In this document: positions 20,545-29,220 of the stretch, piece after piece | How positions within the stretch are numbered: position 1 is the first letter of the stretch | How the letters are laid out: each line of letters opens with the position of its first letter | DNA from: Gp6-AA40 sp035711805 | GTDB lineage: Bacteria; Acidobacteriota; Vicinamibacteria; Vicinamibacterales; UBA2999 | Assembly (NCBI GenBank): GCA_035711805.1 | Contig: DASTBV010000011.1 | Location: forward strand, 94,261-158,260 | Length of the DNA stretch: 64,000 bases | Reading direction: 5' to 3' | Notes under the pieces: generated by a model | Database searches by the model: none | Seen by the model: only the letters and a program-made list of their open reading frames with translations | What the model was told of the DNA's origin: nothing | Translations under genes and position numbers: made by a program

Positions 20545-20857
20545 AACCGAGGCCGTTAATCGCGGTGTGTTACAGTTCGCGGGCGTCTCTTCGGGTGCGT
20601 TGATGCAGTGCCGCCGCCTCGACCCGTTCGGTTTCTCCCCCAAGATTTCCACACCTGTGGAAAACATTGTGGAAAAGCAAGTGAAACGGCTGGGGTGCCG
20701 CTGGAAATGCTTGATTTATCGCGTTTTCAGCCCTGGCGAAGGCCGCTGAGGCCATATTTTTCGCGTCTTCAGCCGACCCGTCGATCGTTTTGCACCGGCT
20801 TGGCGCTGGTTTTTGGGGCGAAAGTCTCGGTTTTCCTAAGATTGTTCGGTGCTCCGC
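20545..20857. other. Candidate origin of replication (oriC) with DnaA-box cluster
   Basis: Non-coding gap between divergent rpmH and dnaA. Three DnaA-box-like 9-mers lie within 32 bases: ATTTCCACA at 20645-20653 (7 of 9 to TTATCCACA), and TGTGGAAAA at 20656-20664 and 20668-20676 (each 8 of 9 to TGTGGATAA), the last two 12 bases apart in the same orientation. Short A/T-rich runs follow (CATATTTTTCG near 20753; GGTTTTTGG near 20808). No gene is seen. Flanking gene content (rpmH, dnaA, dnaN, gyrB, parAB) supports the origin call; the exact unwinding site is not determined. Confidence 0.75.
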
Positions 20858-22204
20858 ATGGACTCCAGTATCTGGGATCAGGTCCTCGGCCGGATCGAAA
20901 CAAAAGTCAATCGGCACAGCTTCTACACCTGGTTCAAGCCGACGTCGTTCGTCGCCGAGGGTAACGGCGCCATTACCGTGCGGGTGCCCAACCAGTTGTT
21001 CAAGGACTGGCTGACGAAGCATTACTCGCTGGTTCTGTCCGAGGCGCTCGCTGAGGTCCGCCGCCCGGGCACTTTCGTCGTGTTCGTGGCTGAGGGCACG
21101 GCGGCGGCACAGTCCGCCGACGACACCGCCGCAGCGCAGGACGCGTTCGAGCTGGAACCTCCACCCCCTGCCGTGGCCACCACCTCTCCCGGCGGCTTAA
21201 ACCCTCGCTACACGTTCGACACATTCATCGTCGGACCGTCGAATCAATTCGCGCACGCCGCGTGCCGCGCTGTCGCCGAGGCGCCTTCGCGGTCGTATAA
21301 CCCGCTCTTCATCTATGGCGGTGTGGGACTGGGGAAGACACACCTCATGCACGCGGTCGGTCAGTATGTGCTCCAGCACGATCACAGTTTGAAGCTGACC
21401 TACATCTCGTCCGAGCGATTCATGAACGAGATGATCAACGCGGTTCGCTACGACCGGATCCTCGATTTCCGCGAACGGTATCGAAGCGTCGACATTCTTC
21501 TGGTCGACGACATTCAGTTCGTCTCGGGAAAGGAAGGCACACAGACCGAGTTCTTTCACACCTTCAACGCCCTGTACGATGCGCAGAAGCAGATCGTTCT
21601 CAGCAGCGATCGGCCGCCGCACGAAATCCCGGCGCTGGAGGAGCGGCTGCGATCCCGCTTCGAATGGGGACTGATCGCCGACATTCAACCGCCCGATCTC
21701 GAGACGAAGATTGCAATTCTGAAGAGAAAAGCGGAGGCCGAAGCGGTGCCGCTGGCCGACAACGTCGCGATCTACATGGCCGGCCGGATCAAGTCGAACA
21801 TTCGCGAGCTCGAGGGTTCGCTCATTCGATTGATTGCGTACGCGTCGTTGACTGGGCGCGAGATCTCGCTCGAACTGACACAGGAAGTCCTGCGGAACGT
21901 GATCGAGCAGGACGAGAAGGCGGTCACGATCGAGAGCATTCAGAAATACATCTCGGACTACTATCAGCTGAAAGTCGGGGAACTGAAGTCGCGCAACAAC
22001 TCGAAGTCGGTCGCGATGCCGCGCCAGATCGCGATGTACCTCTCGAAATCACTGACCAACGCGTCGCTTCCGGAAATCGGCAGGAGTTTCGGGGGAAAGC
22101 ACCACACGACCGTGATTCACTCGATCAAAAAGGTCGAGGAGATGCGGAAAAACGATAGCGATTTCAACAGCCTGATGACCTCGTTTCTTCAGGCATTCAG
22201 GTAA
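20858..22204 (+). CDS. dnaA: Chromosomal replication initiator protein DnaA
   Basis: AAA+ initiator that binds DnaA boxes and opens the origin. From ATG 20858 the protein has 448 residues: domain I (SIWDQVLGRIETKVNRHSFY region), a variable linker, the AAA+ core with Walker A GGVGLGKTH at about 154-162 and Walker B ILLVDDIQF, and the C-terminal DNA-binding domain with the GKHHTTVIHSIKKVE signature. A GTG at 20849 three codons upstream is an alternative start; neither has a good Shine-Dalgarno. First gene of the rightward arm. Confidence 0.97.
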   Translation: MDSSIWDQVLGRIETKVNRHSFYTWFKPTSFVAEGNGAITVRVPNQLFKDWLTKHYSLVLSEALAEVRRPGTFVVFVAEGTAAAQSADDTAAAQDAFELEPPPPAVATTSPGGLNPRYTFDTFIVGPSNQFAHAACRAVAEAPSRSYNPLFIYGGVGLGKTHLMHAVGQYVLQHDHSLKLTYISSERFMNEMINAVRYDRILDFRERYRSVDILLVDDIQFVSGKEGTQTEFFHTFNALYDAQKQIVLSSDRPPHEIPALEERLRSRFEWGLIADIQPPDLETKIAILKRKAEAEAVPLADNVAIYMAGRIKSNIRELEGSLIRLIAYASLTGREISLELTQEVLRNVIEQDEKAVTIESIQKYISDYYQLKVGELKSRNNSKSVAMPRQIAMYLSKSLTNASLPEIGRSFGGKHHTTVIHSIKKVEEMRKNDSDFNSLMTSFLQAFR

Positions 22205-22499
22205 ATCCACAGATTTCAACAGCTCAGCCGGACGCGTTGTTGTGGAAGGAATCGCAAGGGCCGAATCTCCACTGTTTCCCCACCGTGAGCGCGGTCCCGT
22301 ACCACACCGGATCGGTGTCTGTAAGTTATTGCATAACAATGATTAATTGGCGCGTATAGACTTTTGCACAGCGCCTTCTTTCTTGTATAATTTCTTATCT
22401 TTTCTAATCACTCTATAAGGGAGTGAACCACCACTTCCGGCATCGTCCGCCTGCACGCGGACACGGTGAACGCGGACATACCGCTCCGCTCGAGGTCCT
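22205..22499. other. dnaA-dnaN intergenic region, AT-rich segment and weak DnaA boxes
   Basis: The 295-base gap contains three weak DnaA-box-like sites (AAATCCACA at 22203-22211, TGTGGAAGG at 22241-22249, TTTTGCACA at 22362-22370; each 7 of 9) and an AT-rich stretch from about 22318 to 22420, the least GC-rich non-coding DNA in the window. It could be a second origin element or the unwinding region. It also carries the dnaN promoter and a palindrome at 22445-22462. No gene is seen. Confidence 0.6.
22363..22391 (+). promoter_or_regulatory. Putative sigma70-type promoter for dnaN
   Basis: TTTGCA (22363-22368), a 17-base spacer and a perfect TATAAT (22386-22391); TTGCAC with a 16-base spacer is the alternative -35. 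The transcript would have a leader of about 100 bases before the dnaN ATG at 22500, including the palindrome GTCCGC-6-GCGGAC at 22445-22462. A GAGG ribosome site lies at 22492-22495. Confidence 0.65.
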
Positions 22500-23603
22500 A
22501 TGGAACTAGTTGTCCGCAAGAATGAGCTTCTGCGAGAACTGCAACTTTTCCAAGGCATTGTCGAGCGCAAGAACACCATACCGATCCTTGCCAACGTGCT
22601 GCTGGAAGCAAAAGGCAACGAGGTTCGGATGCTCGCAACGGATCTGGAAGTTGCGTTGCGGAGCAAATGCCAGGCCGCTGTCACGAAGGGTGGCTCGCTG
22701 ACGCTGCCTGCAAAGAAGCTCTACGAGATCGTCAAGGCGCTTCCGGAAACCGATGTCCGGATCGAAGAGGACAAGAACGGCGTCAAGGTCGCTGCGGACA
22801 AGTTCGACTCGCGGATGCAGACGCTGCCGCGCGAGGACTTCCCGACGCTGCCCGACGTCAGTGGAAAGGCACGCGCGGCGCTTCCGCGCGCGGCCGTGCG
22901 CGAGATGGTTGCGAAAACACAATTCGCGATCACGGGCGAGGACACGCGGTATTTCCTCAACGGCGCCAAGTTCGTTCTCAAGCCGCAGAGCCTCACGCTG
23001 GTGGCCACCGACGGACACCGGTTGGCGCTGGTGGAAGTAAACCATGCCACGGGTGTCGAGAAGGAGATCGGCGTCATCCTGCCGAAGAAAACGCTCCTGG
23101 AGCTGGGCAAGCTGCTCGCCGAGGGCGAAGGCGACATTCAGTTCGAGAGCGGCGAGAATCATCTCTTCTTCGACGTCGCGGGGCGCGTACTGATTTCGCG
23201 GATGATCGACGGCCAGTTCCCTGCATACGAGCGGGTGATCCCGAAGGGCAACGACAAGACGATCGAGTTCGATCGCGATCGGCTGACCAGCGCTGTCAAG
23301 CGTGTCGCCCTGCTGTCGAACGAGCGATCGCGGGCGGTGAAATTCGAGATCGACAAGGGGAAGGTCGAAGTCACCTCGAGCTCGTCGGAGTTCGGGGAGG
23401 CGCGCGAACAGCTCGCCGTGGAATACGGCGGGCCCGCGCTCGCCATCTCGTTCAACGCGCAGTACGTGCTCGATTTCCTCAACGTCGTCGAAACCGACGT
23501 CGTGTCGTTATCGCTGAAGGACGAAGTCAGCCAGGCGGTGATGAAGCCCATCGGTGCGGATGGCTACGACTACACCTACGTCATCATGCCGATGCGCATC
23601 TGA
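22500..23603 (+). CDS. dnaN: DNA polymerase III beta sliding clamp
   Basis: Processivity clamp of the replicase. The 367 residues show the three-domain repeat typical of DnaN: N-terminal MELVVRKNELLRELQLFQGI, the middle domain around FAITGEDTRYFLNGAKF and ATDGHRLALVE, and the C-terminal domain ending in the conserved YTYVIMPMRI. ATG at 22500 is preceded by GAGG. In many genomes recF follows; here gyrB starts after only 22 bases. Confidence 0.97.
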   Translation: MELVVRKNELLRELQLFQGIVERKNTIPILANVLLEAKGNEVRMLATDLEVALRSKCQAAVTKGGSLTLPAKKLYEIVKALPETDVRIEEDKNGVKVAADKFDSRMQTLPREDFPTLPDVSGKARAALPRAAVREMVAKTQFAITGEDTRYFLNGAKFVLKPQSLTLVATDGHRLALVEVNHATGVEKEIGVILPKKTLLELGKLLAEGEGDIQFESGENHLFFDVAGRVLISRMIDGQFPAYERVIPKGNDKTIEFDRDRLTSAVKRVALLSNERSRAVKFEIDKGKVEVTSSSSEFGEAREQLAVEYGGPALAISFNAQYVLDFLNVVETDVVSLSLKDEVSQAVMKPIGADGYDYTYVIMPMRI

Positions 23604-23625
23604 GCTGCCCCATCCAGGGAAACGC

Positions 23626-26241
23626 GTGGAATATCCGGAACAGCCGAACACCAGTCAGCCAGACGACCTTCTCCCCGACGACGCACAGGTGTCGGCGGGC
23701 GGGAACGGATCCGCCGACGAATACGGTGCCGACAAGATCAAGGTGCTCGAAGGGCTCGAGGCAGTACGCAAGCGCCCGGCGATGTACATCGGTTCGACCG
23801 GCGCCCCAGGCCTGCATCACCTGGTCTATGAAATCGTCGACAACTCGATCGACGAGGCGCTGGCGGGGTACTGCGACGAAGTCAACGTCACCATCCACAT
23901 CGACAACTCGATTACCGTAGTCGACAACGGACGCGGCATCCCGGTTGATTTGCACGCCAGCGGCAAGTCGGCGGCGGAGGTCGTGCTGACTGTCCTCCAC
24001 GCGGGCGGCAAGTTCGATAACGACAGCTACAAGGTCTCCGGCGGACTGCATGGCGTCGGCGTGTCTGTCGTCAATGCCCTCTCCGAGCGCCTCGACCTCG
24101 AGATCTGGCGCAACGGCAACGTTTACCAGCAGAGCTACGAGCGCGGGATCCCGTTGACCGATCTGGTGACTGCCGGCACCACGCAGAAGCGCGGCACGAA
24201 GGTCACCTTCAAGCCGGACTCGCAGATCTTCGAGACGACCGATTACAGCTTCGACACGCTGGCGCAGCGGCTGCGTGAACTGGCGTTTCTGAATGGCGGC
24301 ATCCTCATCACCATCGACGACGAGCGCGATGGGAAGAATCACCGCTTCCAGTACGAAGGGGGAATCGTCTCGTTCGTCCAGTACCTCAACAAGAACAAGG
24401 CGTCGGTCAACGACAAGCCGATCTTCATGAAGGGCGAGAAGGACGGCATCGACGCTGAAATCGCGCTGCAGTGGAACGACGGCTACACGGAGCTGGTGTT
24501 CTCGTTCGCGAACAACATCAACACCCACGAGGGCGGCACCCACCTGTCCGGATTCCGCTCGGCGCTGACGCGAACCATCAACGCCTACGCGGTCAAGAAC
24601 AACCTGGCGAAGGACCTGAAGGACGCGAGCATCAGCGGCGACGATATCCGTGAAGGCCTGACCGGTGTCGTCAGTGTGAAGATTCCGCGGCCGCAGTTCG
24701 AGGGCCAGACGAAGACAAAACTCGGAAACACCGAGGTGAAGGGGATTGTCGAAGCGATCATCAACGATCGGCTGGGACAATTCCTCGAAGAAAACCCAGC
24801 CGTCGCCAAGCGAGTCATCGGCAAAGCGGTCGATGCCGCGCGCGCACGCGAAGCGGCGCGTAAGGCGCGGGATCTCGTCCGGCGGAAAGGCGCGCTCGAC
24901 GGCAGCAGCCTGCCTGGCAAGCTGGCGGATTGCCAGGAGCGCGATCCGGCCCAGAGCGAGTTGTACATCGTCGAAGGTGAATCGGCCGGCGGCTCGGCGA
25001 AGCAGGGGCGCGATCGGCGGTTCCAGGCCATCCTCCCGATCAAGGGAAAGATCCTGAACGTCGAGAAGGCGCGCTTCGACAAGATGCTGGGCAGCGACGA
25101 AATCAAGACCATGATCGCCGCGCTCGGCTGCGGAATCGGCACGGAGGACTTCGATATCGAGAAGCTTCGATATCACCGCGTCATCATCATGACCGACGCC
25201 GACGTGGACGGGTCCCACATCCGGACGCTGCTGCTGACGTTCTTCTATCGCCAGATGCCGCAGCTGATCGATCGCGGCCACATCTACATCGCGCAGCCGC
25301 CGCTTTTCCGTGCGAAGCGTGGCCGGACGGAGACCTACATCAAGGACGAGCGCGAGCTGGAGACCTTCCTGATCCGCCGCGCCGTGGAGTCCCGCGTCGT
25401 GCGCCTGGCGGACGGCAGTGAACTGTTCGGCGAGACGCTCGAATACCGGCTGCAGCGCATGATTGGCTACCGCAAGCTGCTGCAGCAGGTGACGCGCCGC
25501 GGCATCCCGCCCGAGATCGTGACGGCGCTGCTGCAGATGGACGCACGCGACAAGTCGTTCTTCGAGACAAAGGATCGCCTCGAAGTCCTGTCAGCGCGGA
25601 TGACTACGCCCAATCGCACGGTGACCGTTGGCCGGGACGACGAGCACAACGCGTTTTTTCTCGACATCGAGGATCGATCGCACGGCTATCCGCGGCGATT
25701 CGTGCTCGGGGTCGACTTCATTTCCTCGGGCGAGTACCGCACGCTTGCCGCGGCGTACCGGGAGATTCACGACATCCACTTCCCGGTGGTCGTCAAGGCG
25801 ATGGAGGCGGCGCGCGACGACGAGAGCGAGGACGCCGGTATGGCGGCGGCCGACGGCAGCGCCATCGGCGGCGCGCCGATCGACGAAGCGACGAAGCTCG
25901 CGGCGGAACCGAAGGACCGCGTCGCGGACGCCGTTGGCGCCCGGCCGCCGAAGAAGGAGCCGGACACCACGCTGGCCGATCTCGATGCATTCGTCGAGTA
26001 CTTCATCACGGCGGGCAAGAAAGGGATCGCCGTGAATCGCTACAAGGGACTGGGCGAAATGAATCCCGAGACGCTGTGGGGAACGACGATGGATCCCGAC
26101 GCGCGGACGCTGCTCGAAGTGCGCGCCGAGGATCACGCCGAGGCCGATCAGATGTTCACCACGCTGATGGGCGACCAGGTTGAACCGCGGCGCAAGTTCA
26201 TCGAGGACAACGCGCTCGACGTCCGCAACCTTGACGTATAG
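23626..26241 (+). CDS. gyrB: DNA gyrase subunit B
   Basis: ATPase subunit of gyrase. From GTG 23626, preceded by AGGGA five bases upstream, the protein is 871 residues. It shows the GHKL ATPase domain (DNSIDEALAGYCDE, DNGRGIPVD, GGLHGVGVSVVNALS), transducer (YKVSGG), and TOPRIM (EGESAGGSAKQGRDR, DADVDGSHIRTLLL). Like E. coli GyrB it carries a long insert between TOPRIM and the C-terminal domain, here containing an Ala/Asp/Glu-rich stretch of about 55 residues (near 25800-25970). The upstream ATG at 23554 lies inside dnaN and is rejected. The C-terminus has the NRYKGLGEMNPETLW signature. Confidence 0.96.
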   Translation: MEYPEQPNTSQPDDLLPDDAQVSAGGNGSADEYGADKIKVLEGLEAVRKRPAMYIGSTGAPGLHHLVYEIVDNSIDEALAGYCDEVNVTIHIDNSITVVDNGRGIPVDLHASGKSAAEVVLTVLHAGGKFDNDSYKVSGGLHGVGVSVVNALSERLDLEIWRNGNVYQQSYERGIPLTDLVTAGTTQKRGTKVTFKPDSQIFETTDYSFDTLAQRLRELAFLNGGILITIDDERDGKNHRFQYEGGIVSFVQYLNKNKASVNDKPIFMKGEKDGIDAEIALQWNDGYTELVFSFANNINTHEGGTHLSGFRSALTRTINAYAVKNNLAKDLKDASISGDDIREGLTGVVSVKIPRPQFEGQTKTKLGNTEVKGIVEAIINDRLGQFLEENPAVAKRVIGKAVDAARAREAARKARDLVRRKGALDGSSLPGKLADCQERDPAQSELYIVEGESAGGSAKQGRDRRFQAILPIKGKILNVEKARFDKMLGSDEIKTMIAALGCGIGTEDFDIEKLRYHRVIIMTDADVDGSHIRTLLLTFFYRQMPQLIDRGHIYIAQPPLFRAKRGRTETYIKDERELETFLIRRAVESRVVRLADGSELFGETLEYRLQRMIGYRKLLQQVTRRGIPPEIVTALLQMDARDKSFFETKDRLEVLSARMTTPNRTVTVGRDDEHNAFFLDIEDRSHGYPRRFVLGVDFISSGEYRTLAAAYREIHDIHFPVVVKAMEAARDDESEDAGMAAADGSAIGGAPIDEATKLAAEPKDRVADAVGARPPKKEPDTTLADLDAFVEYFITAGKKGIAVNRYKGLGEMNPETLWGTTMDPDARTLLEVRAEDHAEADQMFTTLMGDQVEPRRKFIEDNALDVRNLDV

Positions 26242-26286
26242 CCGCCGCGGACCTGACACGGTCCGCGCCACGATCACCACTGAGAG

Positions 26287-28812
26287 ATGACCGCACAGAA
26301 CGCGAACCGCCTGCCCGTCAACATCGAAGACGAGATGAAGCGCTCGTACATGGATTACGCGATGAGCGTAATCATCGGGCGCGCCCTGCCCGACGTACGG
26401 GACGGCCTGAAGCCCGCGCACCGGCGCGTGCTCTATGGCATGAAGACGATGGGCCTCTCGTCGACGCGCGGCTATCGGAAGTGCGCCAAGATCGTCGGCG
26501 AGGTGATGGGCAACTATCACCCGCACGGCGACGCTTCGATCTACGACACGCTCGTCCGGATGGCGCAGGACTTCAACATGCGCGCGCCGCTCATCGACGG
26601 GCAGGGCAACTTCGGTTCCGTCGACGGCGACCCGCCGGCGGCCATGCGGTACACCGAGGCGCGCCTGAAGGCCCTCGGCGACGAAATGATGACGGATCTC
26701 GACAAGGAGACCGTCGACTTCGTCCCCAACTACGACGAGACCACCGAGGAACCCTCGGTGCTGCCGTCGCCGTTCCCCAACCTGCTGGTCAACGGGTCAG
26801 CGGGCATCGCCGTCGGCATGGCCACGAATATCCCTCCGCACAACCTGCGCGAGGTCATCGATGCGGTCATCTGGACGGTCGAATCGACGTATCAGGAAAC
26901 GCCGCCGTCCGCGGCGGAGCGTCAGCGCAAGCTGCTCGAGCTGGTGCCTGGCCCCGACTTCCCCACCGGCGGCTATATCGTCGGCCGCTCCGGCGTCCAG
27001 CAGGCCTACCTCACCGGCCGCGGCATGGTCATCATGCGCGCCAAGGCCGACATCGAGGTGTCGAAGAAGGGCGATCGCCAGTCGATCGTCATCAGCGAGA
27101 TTCCCTATCAGGTCAACAAGGCGCGCCTCATCGAGCGCATTGCCGACCTGGTGCGCGAGAAGACCATCGAGGGCATTTCCGACATCCGCGATGAATCCGA
27201 CCGCAAGGGAATGAGCATCGTCATCGAGCTGAAGCGCGGCGAAGTGGCGGACGTCATCCTCAACAATCTCTACAAGCACACCGCGCTGCAGAGCAGCTTC
27301 GGCGTGATCATGCTCGCCATCGTCGCTGGCCGGCCGCGCGTGCTGACGCTCGCCGAGCTGCTCGACAACTTCATCGAGTTCCGCCGCGACGTCGTGCGCC
27401 GCCGGACCGAATTCGAGCTGCGCAAGGCCGAGGCGCGGGCGCACATCCTCGAAGGGCTGAAGATCGCGCTCGACCACCTCGACGCGGTCATTGCGCTGAT
27501 TCGCGCGGCGAAGAACCCCGGTGAAGCCCGCGAAGGCCTGATGACGCAGTTCGGGCTCACGCAGATTCAGGCGCAGGCGATCCTCGACATGCAGCTGCAG
27601 CGTCTGACGGGACTGGAGCGGCAGAAGATCCTCGACGAGCTGGCCGAGCTGCTCAAGACGATCGAACGGCTGCGCGCGATTCTCTCGAGCGACAAGATGC
27701 TGATGGAGATCGTCGTCCGCGAGCTGCGCGAGGTGCGCGATCGCTACGGCGACGCCCGCCGCACCGAAATCCTCGCCGAAGCGGGCGAATTCCGGATCGA
27801 GGACCTGATCGCCGAAGAGGACATGGCGATCACGGTCAGCAACACCGGCTACATCAAGCGCACCGCGATTACCAGCTACCGCAACCAGCGGCGCGGCGGC
27901 AAGGGCCGCATCGGCATGCGCACGCGCGAGGAGGACTTCGTCAGCCACCTGTTCGTGGCGTCCACCCACGCCTACATCATGATTTTCTCGGACCGCGGCC
28001 GCGCTTACTGGCTGAAGGTCCACGAAATTCCCGACGTCGGCCCCGACGGCCGCGGCAAGGCGATCGCCAACCTGGTGTCGATGCAGGAAGGCGAACGGAT
28101 CGCCGCGCTCCTGGCGGTCAAGGAGTTCGAGGAGAACAAGTTCATCGTAATGGGCACACGGCGCGGCGAGGTCAAAAAGACCGAGCTGAACGCCTTCAGC
28201 AACCCGCGCGCCGGAGGCATCATCGCGATGGACGTCGAGGAAGGCGACGCCGTCATCGCCGTCCAGGTGTCGGACGGCAGCAACGAGATCTTCATCGGCA
28301 CGCGCAACGGCATGTCGATCCGCTTCAGAGAAACCGACGTCCGTTCGATGGGCCGCACGGCCGGCGGTGTCCGCGGCATCGAGCTCCGCGAAGACGATGA
28401 AGTGGTGGCGATGGAAGTGCTCGAGCCCGGCGGCACCATCCTGTCCGTCACCGAGCAGGGCTACGGCAAACGCACGCAGCTGGACGAATACCGCGTGCAG
28501 TCGCGCGGCGGCCTTGGCATCATCAACATCCAGACCAGCGAGCGGAACGGCAAGGTCGTCGGCATGACGCAGGTCCACGACGATGACGAGCTGATGCTGA
28601 TCACGCAGCAGGGAAAGATCCTGCGCATGGCATCGCGCGACATCCGCACCATCGGCCGCGCCACCCAGGGGGTCCGGTTGATCGACATCGAGGGCGACGA
28701 TCGCGCGGTGTCGATCGCACGCCTCGCCGAGAAGGACGACGAGACGGCAAATGGAACCGCCGAGCCTCCGACCGATAACGGCGGCGCGCCACCGGCGGCG
28801 CCGGAGGAATAG
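26287..28812 (+). CDS. gyrA: DNA gyrase subunit A
   Basis: DNA-cleaving subunit of gyrase. The 841 residues have the catalytic Tyr122 in AMRYTEARLK and the quinolone-resistance region NYHPHGDASIYD, where position 83 (E. coli numbering) is Ala and 84 is Ser, as in mycobacteria. The C-terminal beta-pinwheel has a GyrA box QRRGGKG, supporting gyrase rather than topoisomerase IV. A Pro/Ala-rich tail ends the protein. It follows gyrB by 45 bases. Confidence 0.97.
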   Translation: MTAQNANRLPVNIEDEMKRSYMDYAMSVIIGRALPDVRDGLKPAHRRVLYGMKTMGLSSTRGYRKCAKIVGEVMGNYHPHGDASIYDTLVRMAQDFNMRAPLIDGQGNFGSVDGDPPAAMRYTEARLKALGDEMMTDLDKETVDFVPNYDETTEEPSVLPSPFPNLLVNGSAGIAVGMATNIPPHNLREVIDAVIWTVESTYQETPPSAAERQRKLLELVPGPDFPTGGYIVGRSGVQQAYLTGRGMVIMRAKADIEVSKKGDRQSIVISEIPYQVNKARLIERIADLVREKTIEGISDIRDESDRKGMSIVIELKRGEVADVILNNLYKHTALQSSFGVIMLAIVAGRPRVLTLAELLDNFIEFRRDVVRRRTEFELRKAEARAHILEGLKIALDHLDAVIALIRAAKNPGEAREGLMTQFGLTQIQAQAILDMQLQRLTGLERQKILDELAELLKTIERLRAILSSDKMLMEIVVRELREVRDRYGDARRTEILAEAGEFRIEDLIAEEDMAITVSNTGYIKRTAITSYRNQRRGGKGRIGMRTREEDFVSHLFVASTHAYIMIFSDRGRAYWLKVHEIPDVGPDGRGKAIANLVSMQEGERIAALLAVKEFEENKFIVMGTRRGEVKKTELNAFSNPRAGGIIAMDVEEGDAVIAVQVSDGSNEIFIGTRNGMSIRFRETDVRSMGRTAGGVRGIELREDDEVVAMEVLEPGGTILSVTEQGYGKRTQLDEYRVQSRGGLGIINIQTSERNGKVVGMTQVHDDDELMLITQQGKILRMASRDIRTIGRATQGVRLIDIEGDDRAVSIARLAEKDDETANGTAEPPTDNGGAPPAAPEE

Positions 28813-28815
28813 CCG

Positions 28816-29178
28816 CTGCGGCGGCTCGTTGCCGGCGTCGTGTGCGCCGCCGCCATCGGAGGCATCTCCTGCGGCGTGCTTTCGCCCGAAGAGCAGCTGC
28901 TGACGGACTTTTTCGAGGCGTCGCGCGTCTACGACGTCTCGGTGATGTCGCGCCTGTCGGCGCTTCCGCTCAACCCCAAGACCGACGGGATCGTCGATGC
29001 ATTCGAGATCGAACGCGTGGATCGCGCGGACGACGGCAGCGAACGGGTGATCGTCGCCGCGCAGGTCCGATCGTTTGCCGGGCAGGTAACTTCCCGCCAG
29101 CTGTTGTTCATGCTGACGCGTCGCGACGGCCGCTGGTTCATTCAGGCATGGCACCCCATAACGGGGCGCCCGACGTAG
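28816..29178 (+). CDS. Small putative lipoprotein, unknown function
   Basis: About 120 residues. I do not recognise the family. Read from CTG 28816 the start is LRRLVAGVVCAAAIGGISC, an arginine-led hydrophobic segment ending in the lipobox-like GISC. Starting at GTG 28840 gives 112 residues but loses the positive n-region, so the upstream non-ATG start is favoured. The mature part has VIVAAQVRSFAGQVTSRQLL and ends in DGRWFIQAWHP, reminiscent of small NTF2-like or SnoaL-like folds, which is only a guess. It begins 3 bases after the gyrA stop, in the same direction, and may be co-transcribed. Convergent with uvrD. Confidence 0.6.
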   Translation: MRRLVAGVVCAAAIGGISCGVLSPEEQLLTDFFEASRVYDVSVMSRLSALPLNPKTDGIVDAFEIERVDRADDGSERVIVAAQVRSFAGQVTSRQLLFMLTRRDGRWFIQAWHPITGRPT

Positions 29179-29220
29179 GGCACGCCGTTCTGCCACGCAG
29201 GGCGCGCCTTCAGGCGTGCC
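29179..29220. terminator. Inverted repeat between convergent genes, possible terminator
   Basis: GGCACGCC (29179-29186) is the reverse complement of GGCGTGCC (29213-29220), with a second GGCGCGCC arm between them. It fills the gap between the small lipoprotein gene and the uvrD stop, so it could end transcription from both sides. There is no T-run. Confidence 0.35.

Noticed and set aside
26797..29196. 799-codon frame antisense to gyrA
   Set aside because: Shadow of gyrA; composition rich in His, Arg and Asp with no domain.
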